In this document: positions 9,720 through 22,720 of the stretch, one piece after another
Numbering within the stretch: position 1 is the first letter of the stretch
How the letters are laid out: every line of letters begins with the position of its first letter
From: Adiantum capillus-veneris
Taxonomy: Eukaryota; Streptophyta; Polypodiopsida; Polypodiales; Pteridaceae
Assembly (NCBI GenBank): GCA_014529385.2
Contig: CM043942.1
Location: 57,105,340 to 57,169,339 of the forward strand
Length of the DNA stretch: 64,000 nt
Direction: 5' to 3'
The notes under the pieces: model-generated
Database searches by the model: none
What the model saw: the letters and a program-made list of their open reading frames with translations, nothing else
What the model was told of the DNA's origin: nothing
Program-made: the position numbers and the translations under genes

Positions 9720-11184
9720 TCGATATCGTCGTCTCTTATATGACCTTTGTTTCTTGTTAAGGTTTTAATTTTGGTAAACGTTTGAACTCGACTCACTTGA
9801 TAGGTCTTCGCTTGTATCTTCTTCACTCTCATATAAATTACCATAGATGGTCGTACTAGGCCTTGAGTGTTCAGTTTCTATACTTGGCTCACTCGATGTT
9901 TCCTCAGGTTCTAATCCATTTCTCCCTGAGATTCCGTTTCTGATGTGTATTGCCTGAAGCCTTTGAGGAATCATCGGTTTCACTCTCAGGTAGGTGTGCC
10001 TCTTTCTTATCATCGGATGTTACATGCGCTACACCTAACATGTTTACTGGTGCAATGTGTGGTATCTCTTCCCCATTTGGTGTTACCCAGGTTGTTCCTC
10101 TAGCTCCCCATGTATCTATAGCTGCCGCTAGGTGCACCCAATCGACATTGTCTGAATACTCAGCCATTCCGGGTAGGATATCCATATAAGGAGAGTTCTC
10201 CCCAATATCCGTGTCTTCGTTACACGTGTAACAATACTGTAATGGAGCTGAGTGAATTGTTGTGTCTGATCGATTATCAATGATGAATTTATTTCCTAGA
10301 GGATGCGTTCGACCACTTAAAAGATCAACTCGAATGACAGAGTCTTGGAACTGTAAGTAGACGTGGTTTTTGGACCAGTCATGCACCATTTTTGCTTCCC
10401 TCATGAATGGACGCCCTAAGATCATCTCAAATGACATAGGATGCTTGGAAAAATCCATAACAATGAAAGTCTGCCTTACCTTGTGTCCCAAGACCTTGAT
10501 TCTGAGATCCTTTAGCATTCCAATAGGCGTAACAATAGATCCATTAGCCATTTTTACCACTACGCTTGTGGCTTCAAGGTGAGGTCGCCCCATAGACTCC
10601 CAACAACTCTTTGTCACCATGCTGACTCCCGCACCACCGTCAAGGACCCCCTTTACAGTTAATCCTTTAGTAGTGATTGGTAGAGTAGCATTAGATTCAT
10701 CACCTTCAAAGTATTGCCCCAACTTGTTAACGGGTACTTCAATTACAGATTCATGTCCCGCTAGGTCAGATGGTGGTGCTAAATGTTCCTCATCATTCAT
10801 TACCGAGTCAGGTTTGTTCATATGTGCAAACTGTGGTAATCCGGCCTGTAATTCTCCATTGAGGAAGGCTCGAAGAGCTGAGACTAGCTCGGGGTCTTTA
10901 TATAGTTTGGACATGATGGTGGTTCTAACTTCTGAAGACATGAAATCCATCAATTTGGCAACATTTAATGGCATCTTGTGGGACGTAGGACCCTGACAAT
11001 GGTGAAGATGGACTTCCTCAAGGGGGTCGGGCATTCCCTCACCAAACATTCTCTCTAGTAGGAAAGGTGTGTGTCCACTTTCAGATGTCCTACCCTCACT
11101 CTCTTCCCGAATGATACTGGGTATAGCTAACGGCCTGTAGTTCTTGTGAGGTTGAACTTGTGTGGGAAACACTGTGTCCGACAT
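9720..11184 (-). pseudogene. Element A first protease (PR1) and PR-RT linker
   Basis: A 426-codon open frame (11184-9904) carries KGVLDGGAGVSMVTK near 10640 and EMILGRPFMREAKMVHDW about 75 residues later. These are the active-site and ILGRP elements of a Ty3 retropepsin. The active site reads D-G-G rather than D-S/T-G, so activity is doubtful. The following acidic segment leads toward RT. A basic helical linker with repeated Glu/Gln/Lys occupies 9713-9391. PR1 would normally mature Gag and Pol. Because PR1 has a damaged triad while PR2 keeps DTGA, PR2 could in principle have been the active enzyme. Confidence 0.75.
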
Positions 11185-14100
11185 CTGGATATGTTTGGGT
11201 TCAGGTTCTAATGTTCGTTTGAGTTTCTTCCACCAAACCCCTCAGTTGTTGGACTCGTTCAATTTCCACTGTTGGGTTTGGATAGGTTCCAATCTTTCTC
11301 TTGCAATCCTCATTTTTTGTCTCTCGTGGCTTATCTTGGGGGTTCGCAACTGGGTGGTTTAACTTTGAATACTCTTTTGGTGTTCGTCGTAATTCCCTCT
11401 CGTGATCCTCCTCACTGGCTTTTTCCTTTGTAGTAACAGTTTTGGTCTCCGTGGTCTCTATCGAATCTGAGTCATCCTCAGGGTCATTCATATACACGGG
11501 ATCCTCTCCTGTCCCTATGTTAGTCTTTGAACTAGGTTTTGAGCTAGAAGCATTAAGGGATTTCTTTCTTGTTTGTTTTCTTCTTTCTCGCTCGGCCAAT
11601 GGATGCAGCATCTCTCTCTTCGAGGATGTAATTTTGCTTTTGGAGCATCGACCGTGTGAGTGCATTCACTGGTGCTATGTTTATAGTTGGTGGTGTCCCA
11701 TCAACAATCTCTATTATGTTCAATGGTGTGATTTTCGGTGCGTTTGGATTGTTAGGACACTGTGCGATCAAATGATCTATGCCACAACGATTACAAGTGA
11801 GTATTGGCATTGCCAATGCACTCCCTTGACTTGTTTGCATTAGTGCAGCATTCTTTTGCATTCTAATGGGGCACTCAGCTACTCGATGTGGTCCACCACA
11901 TTCGTAGCACTGAAGAGGTGGTCTCCTGGAAAACTATTAATGTTTTGGCCTCTTGCTGCTAGCGCAGTAGCTTGATATACCGGTTTGATTTGTCCCCAAT
12001 GGTCTTCCATATAGTACATGGGACACTCCTCAAGCATGTCGACTCCATAGGTGATACTAGAGTCTATGTCCTCTTCGCAATCTACATAAGTACTAGATGA
12101 CTCGCAACCTATTTGGTTCATAGGTGTAACTCTTGGATGAGGGGGTTGCGGTCCTAGCACTGGAGGTGGCAACGGTGTGGTTTGGACCACATTTTGGGTT
12201 CTAGGGACCATGTGCTGTAATGGCAACTGTTGCTCCATGGGTGGGGTAGGCATCAATGCAGGAACTCGAGGTGAGTCTGCCCAAGCTATAGGCGGTCTAT
12301 TTTCCATGATGCGTTTAAGCATTAGGCAATCCTTCGCTTGATGGCCATACCTACCACACGCGTTACAAGTCCCGTTAAACTTTACTCTGAAAGTAGGGCA
12401 TTCACTCGTAGTATGTGGGCCCAAGCAAATTGAGCACCATTGTTGCTCCCTTCTTGGATACATATGAGTGTTTTGTGGAGCACGATTACCCCTAAGGCTT
12501 TCTTGGATGGCCTTGGTGAGATCTGCCAAAGTCATCTCAGATATCGTTTGCTCTTTCACGATTGGCTTTATCTTCATTGGCTCATGCCCTGATGCTTGCG
12601 AGCTACTAGACTTCGGCTCGGCAGACACTCTTTCTCCTGCAATCATTAAATTATCCTCCAATTGGATTGCATTCATGGTGACTGCTTCCCAAGTAGTGAT
12701 ACCTCTAATGACTAGGCCATTATAAATACTTTCATGTCGTAGTCCCCTAATGAATCTATCGAGCAATTGGTTGTTGTTGAATCGCTCGTTTGGATTGCAT
12801 CGAGAATTCAAATTCTTTAGGCGACTAATGAAGTCTCTCACGGATTCACCTTCTTCTCGTTGGGCTTTCTGGAGCTGAGAGGCTACACCCCAAAGTACTC
12901 CCTCTCGTATGTATTCTTTTAAGAACAGTCTCCTAAGAGTAGAGTAGATCGTTTTCTTTCTACTCTTAAGGTTCTATACCAATCTCCAGCCTTTCCGCTT
13001 AGGGTCAAACTCAAAGCCTTACACTTATGTAGCTCATTGTGCTCTTCCAAGGAATCGCACACATGTTCAAAGACTTCCATATGCTTTCTAGCATCTCCGT
13101 CTCCACTGAATTTCTGTGTGAGCTTAGCTACTTGAACTGCCTTGCTCCTAGGCTCTCTATCAGGTGCACTACGCATGTTTTCCGCAATAGAGCGACCGAT
13201 AGTTTGAGCAAATGCTGCCAAATCTCCTATTTGAGCAGGTATAATGGGTGTATGTGCTCCTGGAACCACATGTGAGATGGGAGTTGGCCTTGGCCTTGGC
13301 ATACGCGCGGCTCTTGGGTCCCATATTTCGTATGGTGGTGTACCAGACGGTGGTCCAAAGTTTACAGGCGTGGCCCTAGGCATAGGGGGTGCCTGATATG
13401 GCATGTTATTATTAAATGGCATGGCTCCACTTGTATAAGAGCTTGGATAATTCCATTGTGGATTGTAAGCTCTTGGAATAATCGGAGGTGTAGGAGCTAC
13501 ATGAGGCTGAGGTACGACAGGTGCACATGATTGATACATACATGTAGGTATAGTTGGGGGCACTGTGCTACTAGGCATCGGCGCAGTGTTAACAATATGA
13601 ACTCCATGGTGTACTTCTTGTCATGCTCACCACTGGATATGCATGGTAGCCGTAGTGTCATTAAGAGAAAGATGAGCTAGATCTGGGAAGGTAAAGCTGC
13701 CACTTGTGGGCTCAGATTGTACTGAGGCCTGGCGAAACAACATATGGAGGATCAATGGGGCTCACTGAGGGAGTCTCCATTTGTGATAGGGTTGGTTGGT
13801 TGGCCTTTCCCGTATCCAAGAATCTCATTAGGCCTGTTGAAGGCATGTTGATCCCTGTGTTCTGTCTTTCTAACTCGACAATCCTATGGAGGACATCACA
13901 GACTTTCTGTTGTTGCTCATCTATGCTAGTAGCACCCGATGTGGATTGTAGAACATCTAACCAACCCACATGATAGGTGTGTCCTGTGTACCGATCAGTT
14001 AAAGCTTCTGCTTGTAGGTCATACTCCCAATTTTTGTTTAGGAATATCCCATCTAGGCCTGGCGTGCTGGAGGTTTCCCTCGAAGTGGAAGCATTATTGC

Positions 14101-14572
14101 TCCCCTGCTTGCCCCTCCGTGACTGCTACCTTGGGAGCACTCGGTTGCTCGGCTGGCATGATTGTTGTCATAGGAGCCTTTGCTTTCAGGGCTCGACTTT
14201 GTTCTAGCCTTCGTAGGTTCTCAATTTCCCTCTCCCTTGTTGCTTGCATATAGCGTTCGATCTCTTGTACTTCGGAAGACTCCTACCATCGGGTAGTAAA
14301 ACCTCAGAGGGAGATAGTCCTAAAGGATCAGGAGGTGCAGTGGATGGAACATTCACATGCACACTCTCAAGAAGCATAGGGTCTATTTTAGGCATGAATG
14401 ACGAATTTACTTCCCCACTCCCTTCATTTATTTCATTAACCGCATGTTCGGAGCGAGTAGCTCTACTAAGGGTCTCTTTTAAGCGGCTAAACACGCTGGA
14501 CCCGGGCCGTGGGCCCATGGCATGCATGTCTTGACTTGAACTATCAGGGTTTGGTGTAGGATACCCCTCCAT
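11185..14572 (-). pseudogene. Element A gag (capsid and nucleocapsid with four CCHC knuckles)
   Basis: The frame opens at ATG 14572 (MEGYPTPNPDSSS). A proline-rich N-terminal region (13578 on) leads to a Retrotrans_gag capsid block, with KFSGDGDARKHMEVFEHV and LSGKAGDWYRTL near 13130-12960. The C-terminal capsid half follows (12841 on, FISRLKNLNSRCNPNERF). Four zinc knuckles follow: CSICLGPHTTSEC, CNACGRYGHQAKDC, CYECGGPHRVAEC and CNRCGIDHLIAQC. Only the second has the classic CX2CX4HX4C spacing; the others are CX2CX3HX4C. A basic linker (11665-11201) joins PR1. Frame breaks lie near 13600, 12900, 11870 and 11600. Gag would form the particle and bind element RNA. Confidence 0.85.
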
Positions 14573-15645
14573 GACTTCGTAGTCAGAGGAAGAATCACTA
14601 GACGCGATATGAGGATCTTGGGTCGCGCTACCTTGAGTCCCGGCCGAAGGTCCAGAACCTAGGTGGAGGAATAATGGGTGCCTGCGTAAATGGAGGCACT
14701 ACCAATATGCTCGTGCTCTAACACTCGTCCAGAGCGTAGGTTCATATGACTTGGATCCTAGAAGTGTCAGTGAGTGCCCGTGAAGGCTGCTCACCTAGTA
14801 TTTTTGGGTGTTTTGCAACCCAAGTCTTTCTTTTTTTTTTTTTTTTTTGATTTTTTGGTCCTTTTTTTCTGACCCAGCTATAGAATAGAACGTATGATAG
14901 CTCAAAACGAGCGTCTCGGTCAGAGGGACATGCCGTGCTTTACAGCCCTCCGTTTGGTCACTTTATGCCCTCGGAATCCCTAAAACCGTCAATTTCTAGT
15001 AGGGAACTAGGCCCAAATTAGAAAGTCTAAGGGTGCAAGTGGGAAGAGAAGGGAGGAGAGTGGAGGACTTGCCCCACATGCTCTCATTCCCTCTTGAGGG
15101 GGTAGGGTATATATATAAGAGTGAGTCTAGTATATATCATAAGACTGAGGCCTGGGCCTGGGCTTGGGCTTGGCTTGGGGAAATGATCCCGATCCCGATC
15201 AAAATTTTTAAGTGTCACAGCTCACAGGGACAATCCCTACCTTATCTACTTAACTAACAGTGCTGCTAACACTAACTAATCTGTTAATTGATTACTGACA
15301 GTGAGCTAACTGTCCACCTACTTCCTCTCTCACTACCTACTGTGTAAAGACTGTGTGCAGGCAAACCTTGACAGAGAAAACTGTGTACAGACTGTGTGCA
15401 AAGCAGAAATTGCTAACTGCCTTCCTACTTATTCATTCACTGCAAACAAGCTAACGACTACTAATTGTGCAAAGACTGTGTGCAAACAGAAAACACAACA
15501 TTTGCAGAAATCACAGAACTTGCAACAATACAGAAATTAACAACTTGCAGAAAACAACTCATTCCTCTTCCTCTTCCTCTTCTTTCCTACTACAAACAAC
15601 TCATAGGAGAAGCACAAAGTGCCTCTTGGGCTTAGTGCAGGGCGA
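14573..15645 (-). other. Element A 5' leader (non-coding)
   Basis: No supported ORF. It holds a run of about 18 A on the minus strand (14830-14848) and a GCCTGGGCTTG-type short repeat near 15150-15180. Three copies of a motif with core AGACTGTGTGCA lie at 15341-15360, 15382-15402 and 15466-15486. These may be packaging or structural signals; nothing further is visible. Confidence 0.6.
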
Positions 15646-15663
15646 TTCCCGGCAGCGGCGCCA
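15646..15663 (-). other. Element A primer-binding site (tRNA-Asp type)
   Basis: The minus strand reads TGGCGCCGCTGCCGGGAA, four bases inside the 5' LTR end. It matches the plant tRNA-Asp 3' end complement with about two mismatches. Confidence 0.9.
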
Positions 15664-15667
15664 AAAA

Positions 15668-15893
15668 TGTGCGCTCCTTGCCGCACTGTCGAAGCAAGGG
15701 ACCTTGCCTAACACTGTGTGCGAGCCATAGACGGCTCCAAGCACACAACTAGCTTAACTAGTAAGCTCAAAGAGGGCAATGGTGTGTCACTCACCGCTCT
15801 ATGCTCCTGCCGTGGAGGATTCCTCGCCGCGAAGAAGAAGGAGACGCCGCTACGTCGCGCTCAACCGCTTCACCGCCGTCGTGCCGCCGCAAT

Positions 15894-15973
<80 letters not shown>

Positions 15974-16275
15974 AGGAGGTGAAGAAGAAGAAGATGGAGA
16001 TGGAGATGAAGCAAGAGCACTCTTCTATTGCACAAATGAGAGAATGAGTGAATTTTAGGTTTAGTTGGCTTTTTAATGAGCTCACCCCATTCACACTTGG
16101 GCGCCCATGCTTAGCCAACTAATCCCTTGAATGTCCCAGTTAGAGTGCGCCTCTCATCGGCGATCACTCTTACCCTTTTCCTATTGGTCCGACAAGCCCG
16201 GTACCTGACTCTACCAAATACATAATACACGTCCGTCGTAGGTGATGGGGTGTCCGTGAGCCGTGAGGGTTAACA
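15668..16275 (-). repeat. Element A 5' LTR
   Basis: This 608-bp LTR has TG...CA ends and is the direct repeat of 2475-3133. It contains a shorter (CT)n(CA)n tract at 15894-15972. The TSD copy TCCTT follows at 16276. Confidence 0.95.
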
Positions 16276-16299
16276 TCCTTCGACAGATATGTGGCTTTG

Positions 16300-18370
16300 C
16301 TATAAGAAAAAGAGAGCGAAAAATGAGAAGAGAGAATCTTATGCTTAGAATAAAGGATAATAAAACTCAATTTTTGATGCTTATAAAGGGTGACAATTGT
16401 GTTATCAATATCTGGAAGGTTCCCTAAAGCTCTAGATCCAAAAAACAAGGAGAATATAAGAAGACAAAGGAAACAAACTTGTAAGATTGGAAATGAAAAC
16501 AAAACTAAGAAAACAATGAACTAGGACTAGACGAGTTTGGAGAAACACATGGACCAAGGTTAAGAGAATTAAGAAGTACAGAGAGCTTAAGAAAACTCCT
16601 CACGGAGGTATGTGACAATAGAAGTAGAAAGTGGCAGAAGAAGAAGATAAGCAAAATGAGGACAAAATGAGTGCTCCTTCACTCAAAAATTCACTATACA
16701 AGATCGGAGGGTAGTAATGATGCAACCTCTACGAGAGCAAAGGACAAGGAGTCCTACGATGGGCCCTAGAATACAAAAGAAAATAGACTTGGTAGGGCTA
16801 GAGAAGAACCATGACCAGCCTACATGCAAATTGATCCAAGTCCGGAAGAGGAGGAAAAGCTTGTAAGTCTTCTCAAGGAGTACAAGGACGTGTTTGCTTG
16901 TTCATATAAAGACCAGGAAGGGGTAGATCTCTACAATCTGCCAACACACAATCCCCCCCCTTAAAGCCCGATGCAAAACCTAGTTGGTAGAGACCTTACA
17001 CGTACAATGATACATTTGCTAAGCGCATCAAAGACGAGACTGATAAATTAAAGGAGACGAAGTTTATCTACAAGATAGAACACACCGATTGGGTATCTCC
17101 CATTGTGGTAGTGCCTAAGAAGAATGGCCAACTATGAGATTGTGTGAATCTAAAGAAGGTTAATTCCACACCGATAAAGGGATATAATTATAATTACCTA
17201 TTCCTAACAATGTCCTAGAACGAGTGACAGTTAGCGGGCCGTACTCACTTCTTAGATGGATACTCAGAATATAACCAACTCTTAATTGCTCTTGAAGATC
17301 AATACAAGACTTATTTTGCCTATGGAATGGGGAATATGTGCATATAGGGTGATGCATTTTGGCTTGAACGATGCCCCAGCAACGTTTCAGACGTTGATGG
17401 CACATGCCTTTAAGGAATACTTAAGTATTTTCTTGAAAATTTACATGGACGACTTATGTGTGCATTCTCTCTTGAGAGATGAACATACATAGCACCTAAG
17501 AAAAGTATAGGAGAAGTGCCAAACTTATAGAATTTGTCTCAACCTAGAAAATTGCATATTCATGGTTAGACATGGCAGAATCCTGGGACATATTGTCTTA
17601 GAGAACGGTATATCTACCGACTTGGACAAGATAAAAGAACTTGTGGAACTGCTTAGACCAAACAATGCAAAGAAATTTCATTTCTTTATTGGACATTGTG
17701 GTTACTATGGGAGGTTTATACACATGTATGCAGTTATTGCCCAACCCTTGTACAGACTTATAGTGGCCTTTGTATGGACGAATGAGTTGAGGACTCATTC
17801 AAAAAATTGAAGAAAGCACTTATATATGCTTCAGTGATGAAAGCACCTGATGGGGGGAAAATCTTTCATGTTCATGTTGATGCTTTGGCATTTGCTATTG
17901 GATGCATTTTGGCTCACCCAGGAAATGGAAAAATGGATTTTCCAGTCTGCTATGCAAGCAGGCAGCTTAATAGTGCTGGAAAGAACTACACCACCACGGA
18001 ATGAGAGGGGCTTGGGACGATATATGCTGTTAAGAAATTTTGACATTATCACCTTGAAACACGTTTATGTTTTTTACCGATCATCAAGCCCTCCTATACC
18101 TCGTAAACAAACCATGCAATACCAAAGAATTGTTCGATGATTCATCATATTGCTAGAGTTTGATTTTATCATCATGGTCAAAAAAGGAAAGATGCATCTA
18201 CGAGAAGATCATCTTTCTAGATTACCAAATGGGGAAGCTCCAGAAGGGGTAGATGATGACATGTCTGACGCATATCTTTTCAACATTGAAATGATACCAA
18301 AGTGGTCGGAGGAGAAAGTCCATATACTATCATATGGAGGTGAGTTTAATAAAACAGGGTAGGAATGTAA
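16300..18370 (+). pseudogene. Decayed gypsy pol remnant B2: RT and RNase H
   Basis: A D-like pre-RT segment lies near 16720-16850 (the SYDGP and EEEKLVSLLKEYKDVF equivalents). RT blocks follow: HTDWVSPIVVVPKKN (about 17090), NDAPATFQTLMAHAFKEYL and IYMDDLCVHSL (about 17440), LGHIVLENGI, and FIGHCGYYGRFI (about 17700). RNase H has FHVHVDALAFAIGCIL (about 17870), NYTTTE, and EDHLSRLPNGEAPEG (about 18230). Stops and indels occur throughout. Sequence and order match element D, so this is an older relative on the same strand as D. It abuts the oppositely oriented aORF copy B1 once element A is removed. Confidence 0.85.
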
Positions 18371-19850
18371 AAGACGAATGATTCTACACGCAAGACATTT
18401 AAATTACGTGGTGGACGTTTGTATCATTTAGGACTCAACAACACCTTACGATTATGCATAAGTCCGGAGGAGTACAATTGTTATCTTGTGGAAGCACATG
18501 TTCAAGGCTTAGCATTTCATTGCTCTCAAATGAAGGCATACCAGTGCCTGAAACAGTTAGGAGTTTATTGGCCAATTATGAAAATTGATGTTCATATGTA
18601 CGTCACCCAATGTGCAGCCTGTAGGACAAAACCATGAGTAGAAAATGCTACATTGTTTCAGTAACAATTGCACCAAAATGGAGCCAGTACATAATTGACT
18701 ACCTAACAACGAGCAAGTTTCCTAAAAATACCTCTAAGGCACAACAAAGAGCTATAGAAATCGAGGTTCAAGAGTTCACACTAATTGAAAATCAATTGTA
18801 TAAGAGAGGAAAAGACAATCAGCTTAAGATATGTGCAATTGAAGAGATGTACTTGCAAATCCTAGGGCAAGCACATGGAGGAATCACTGGAGTCCATTTC
18901 TTGGGGGACAAGACGATAAAAAATGTCTTAACCGTGGAATTTGGTGGCCTACATTGTACATGAAAGCTGTTGAATACGTAAAGAGATTTGATTCTTGTCA
19001 GCATTCCAAGGTCCCAATAAGGAGAGATGAGATGCCCTTACGGCCAATGATGGAAGCCAGAGAATTTGCTAAGTGGGGCATAGATTTTGTTGGACCAATT
19101 TCACCCTCCGCTTATCTCACTCCCAATATATCATTGTGGCTATAAACTATCTCACAAAATGGGTTGAAGCAAAGGCCACACAAAAAGCGGATGCAAGGAC
19201 CACTGCATAGTTTCTATATAAAATATATATTTGTTAGATATGGCCTACCCATAGAATTTTTCAGTGGATCATGGCACACATTTCATTAGTGAAGTCATTG
19301 AAAACCTTTTAGATGGATTCATGGTAGTTCACAAGAAGTTTGTGCCATATCATCCACAAGCAAATGGATAGTTGAAAGCTACAAACAAAACTCTATGCAC
19401 TGTCTTGACCAAAATAGTGTCTGATTCGCAAACCGATTGGGATCACAAGTTACACTCTACGTTGTGGGCTTATAGAGTAGCCTACAAAACCTCTATTGGA
19501 ACAACACTATACAACATGGACTTAACGCTATCTTGCCTATGGAATTCCTGATCCCAACACTATGGGTAGCTAAACAACTTGAATGGGCGAGCCATGAATT
19601 ATCTTCAAGGCTAGAGGACCTTGAAAAGCTGGATGAGCTTTGCTTAAAAGCTATAGATTCTATCTATGCTCTAAAAAGAAGGCAAAAAGAATTTTTCAAT
19701 AAGCATGTACGCTCGAAAGAGTTTAAAACAAGAGACTATGTCCTGGTTTATACATTGCAACAACATGCTAAGAAACTTATAAAGCGAGGGATGGGACCCT
19801 TTGTGAATTATCACCAAGTGGTGCCATCAAGCTTCTCATCTTTACAGCAA
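18371..19850 (+). pseudogene. Decayed gypsy integrase of B2 with duplicated zinc-finger module
   Basis: Module 1 (about 18410-18622) has GRLYHLG, LRLCISPEEYNCYLVEAH, LGVYWPIM and QCAAC, which is a complete HHCC finger. Module 2 (about 18655-19000) repeats the same plan: VTIAPKWSQYIIDYL, NQLYKRGKDNQLKIC, GQAHGGITGVHFLG, then FDSCQHS with the first Cys lost. The core follows, with [13 protein letters not shown] (about 19070) and Asp/Glu blocks near 19260 and 19370. The C-terminal part has KRRQKEFFNKHV, YVLVYTLQQHAKKL and RGMGPF, up to about 19800. Homology to D stops near 19845, where copia sequence takes over. The finger duplication is shared with D, so it pre-dates both copies. Confidence 0.8.
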
Positions 19851-20379
19851 CAGACCTTAGTCTATATGCTCTTATTGCACAAGATGCTAGCTTTGATCAA
19901 AATCGAGTAAGAGATTTTGAAGCCAGATTCAATGTGACACATCATTAAGAATGGTTCTCTACGTATTCACATACTGGTGGGTGGCAGAGTGAAGCTTGAT
20001 GATGCCTATGAGCTCAAAATACATGGTGCTAAAGACATCAAGCTAGTCATGCAAAATGGCACATAATTCATAGTCAAAAATGTTAGACATGTTCCCAGGT
20101 CAACAAAATGTTTTGTATCTACTCGTCAACTTGATGACTTGGGGCACAACCACCAATTCAGAAGGCAAATTTTGTGATTTTTAGGGGTTTAAAACATGGA
20201 ACGTTTTACTCTATGTTTGTTTTGTGTGTAAAAGAGGATTGTATATCCATAGATGAGCTTCCGTCTACTGAGTTATGGCATATCCAGGTAGGCCATATGA
20301 GCCAAAAGGGAATGAAAACACTAGCTCATTTTGCTTACTTTCCTGTGTGAAGTTATTCTGACTTTTCTATATGTGAGCA

Positions 20380-21070
20380 CTCCATTTCTGGTAAACAAAC
20401 TAGGACCACCTCATCCCCATTGAATAGGAAGTGTATGCAGCCACTAGAGCTTGTGCATAGCAACATTTACAATCCTATGTAGACCAAGTCTCTAGGGGGA
20501 GCTAGCTATTTTGTGATTTTCATAGATGATTCCACTAGGAAGGTGTGGGTTGTCCTTTGCTATATGAGGATCAGGTCTTCTCTACTTTCGAGAAATTCTT
20601 AGCACTAGTAGAAAATCAATCTGGAAAGAAGTTTACTACAGCTTGAGGATTGATAATGGTGAAGAATATGTCTCCAAGGATTCAATAATTCCTATAGTAA
20701 GAGAGGTATTAAGAGGCATCTTAGCTCACATTACACACCTAATCACAATGTAATTGCAGAAAGGATGAATCATACAATCAAAAGCGAGTCACAACCATGC
20801 TTTCTATGGAAAATTTGACTCAAACCTTTTGAGAAGAGGTAATTGGCATCATTTGCGTGTCTTTGGATGTGAGGCATATGCACATGTGCCCAAAGAACTT
20901 CGAAAAAAACTAGACCCAAAGTCACACAAGTGCATTTTCCTTAGTTATGGTGTAGATGGAGGGATGGGATATCATCTTTGGCACCCAAAATCTTGCAAAG
21001 TAATTCACAGTTCACATTTTATCTTCAATGAGTCAAAAATGCACAAAAAAACCTATCAAAGAGGTTGAGC
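20380..21070 (+). pseudogene. Copia remnant 1 integrase
   Basis: The zinc-finger tail (CEHSISGKQTR) leads to core blocks LELVHSNIYNPM, GGASYFVIFIDDSTRK (catalytic Asp region) and the later Asp/Glu region (RIDNGEEYVS at about 20650). The copia-specific C-terminal end follows, with HHLRVFGCEAYAHVPKELR and KCIFLSYG (20840-20960). Several stops and indels are present. Confidence 0.8.
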
Positions 21071-21399
21071 ATAGAAAAGTCACATAAATTAGGTTTATTC
21101 CCTCATATTCTATGAAAACTCAGAAGCCTAGTGATGTACCTTCTACTTAGTAGAGCCCCCGATTGATAGGGCAAAGAGCAATTATTAGGCCTTGAGGTGA
21201 TCTACTAGATCCTCATATTGACCTTAGCGATTTTAGCCAAGGTCGGGGGCTATGCCATGCTGACTGATTACAGTGAGCCATCTTGTTACAAAGAAGCCAT
21301 GCAAATGGATGACAAGGTCCAGTGGGAGTAGTCCATTCAATCTGAGTGCAACTTGATTGTCACTAATGAGACATTGGACTTAGTTAAATTTCTATAAGG

Positions 21400-22010
21400 C
21401 AAGCATACCTTACCTTGCAAATGTGTAAAAGTTTACATCAAATAATCCACAGTCTAAGTACAAGACTCGATTGGTTGCTAAGGGATTCAACCAATAGAAG
21501 GGAGTGATTTTGACAAAAACTTCTCGCCCATAGTTAGGATGACTACATTGCATATAGTGCTTGGCCTAGTAGCCATTGAGGACATGGAAATTGTCCAAAT
21601 AGATGTGAAGATAGCCTTTCTTCATGGGGATCTAGAAGAGGATGTTTACATGAAGCAACCTAAAGGTTTTGAACACCCTAGTAGGGAGGATCTTGTATGC
21701 AAACTCAAGAAAACACTTTGTGGCTTAAAACAGGGTTCAAGGCAATGGTATCAAAATTTTGATGCATTTATGCGGTCCAAGGGTTTTAGAAGGAGTCAAG
21801 AGGATCACTGCTTGTATACACAAAAACTTAGTGATGGTTCTTTGGTCATTCTCATTTTGTATGTAGATGGCATGCTCATTGTAGGAAAGTCCACTGAGGA
21901 GATTTCCAAATTAAAGTAAATATTGAACAAAAACTTTGATATGAAGAATTTGGTTGAAGCAAATCATTTTCTTGGTATGAGTATCAAGAGAGACAAGAAA
22001 ATAAGCATTC
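21400..22010 (+). pseudogene. Copia remnant 1 reverse transcriptase
   Basis: The best open frame (21539-21919) has IVQIDVKIAFLHGDLEEDVYM, KTLCGLKQGSRQWY and LYVDGMLIVG. The last is the YVDD box with the second Asp changed to Gly, so the enzyme would be inactive. This is the RVT_2 family (Ty1/copia). It is followed by the FDMKNLVEANHFLGM-like segment that leads into RNase H. Confidence 0.9.
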
Positions 22011-22720
22011 TTATCACGTGAATTGTATATCCACAAGGTCTTACAACATTTCAATATGCAGGGGGGGAATACAGTGAATAACCCACTACCATCATATTTG
22101 AAACTTAGCAAGGAAGATTCTCCTATGTCGGATGCTAATAGAGCAAAAATGGCAAGTGTGCCATACTCTTTGGTTGTAGGCAATCTAATGTATGATATGG
22201 TAGCTACAAGGCCAAACATTGAATTGCAGTGGGAGTGGTTAGTTGATATATGGCTAATTGTACGCTTCAGTAATGGTGATGCATCTATTGTTGGTTACAC
22301 AGATGCAGATTATGCGGGTTGCAGAGACAATAAGAGATTTAAGTTTGGCTACATTTTCGTACTGTAGGAGGGGCCATTTCTTGGAGATCATCTCTCCAAG
22401 ATTATATGTCTTCTTCCACATAGAGGCTGAGTACGTTGTAGTGTCAAATGCCAACAAGGAAGCTATATGGTTGGGTCATCTAGTGGGAGATCTAGACATT
22501 TAGTAGGTTTCAATTTTCATTGTGATAGTCAGAGTGCCATTGCTTTGGCAAGAAGTTAAAACACATTGAGGTGAGGTAACATCTCATTGAGATGCATTGA
22601 CGAATAAGCGTTTCGAGCTTGTTAAGATACACATTGATGAAAACGTAGCAAATTCTCTTACGAAGAGCCTAGCTACGGAGCATTTTGTAATGTGCATCGA
22701 TTTAATGGGTGTAGGATGAG
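22011..22720 (+). pseudogene. Copia remnant 1 RNase H
   Basis: Blocks seen are VPYSLVVGNLMYDMVATRPNI (about 22160), DASIVGYTDADYAGCRDNKR (about 22280), AEYVVVSNANKEAIWLGHL (about 22430) and a C-terminal THIDENVANSLTKSL-like end (about 22630). These are the standard copia RNase H landmarks. An insertion-like ELQWEW segment and stops interrupt it. Confidence 0.8.
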
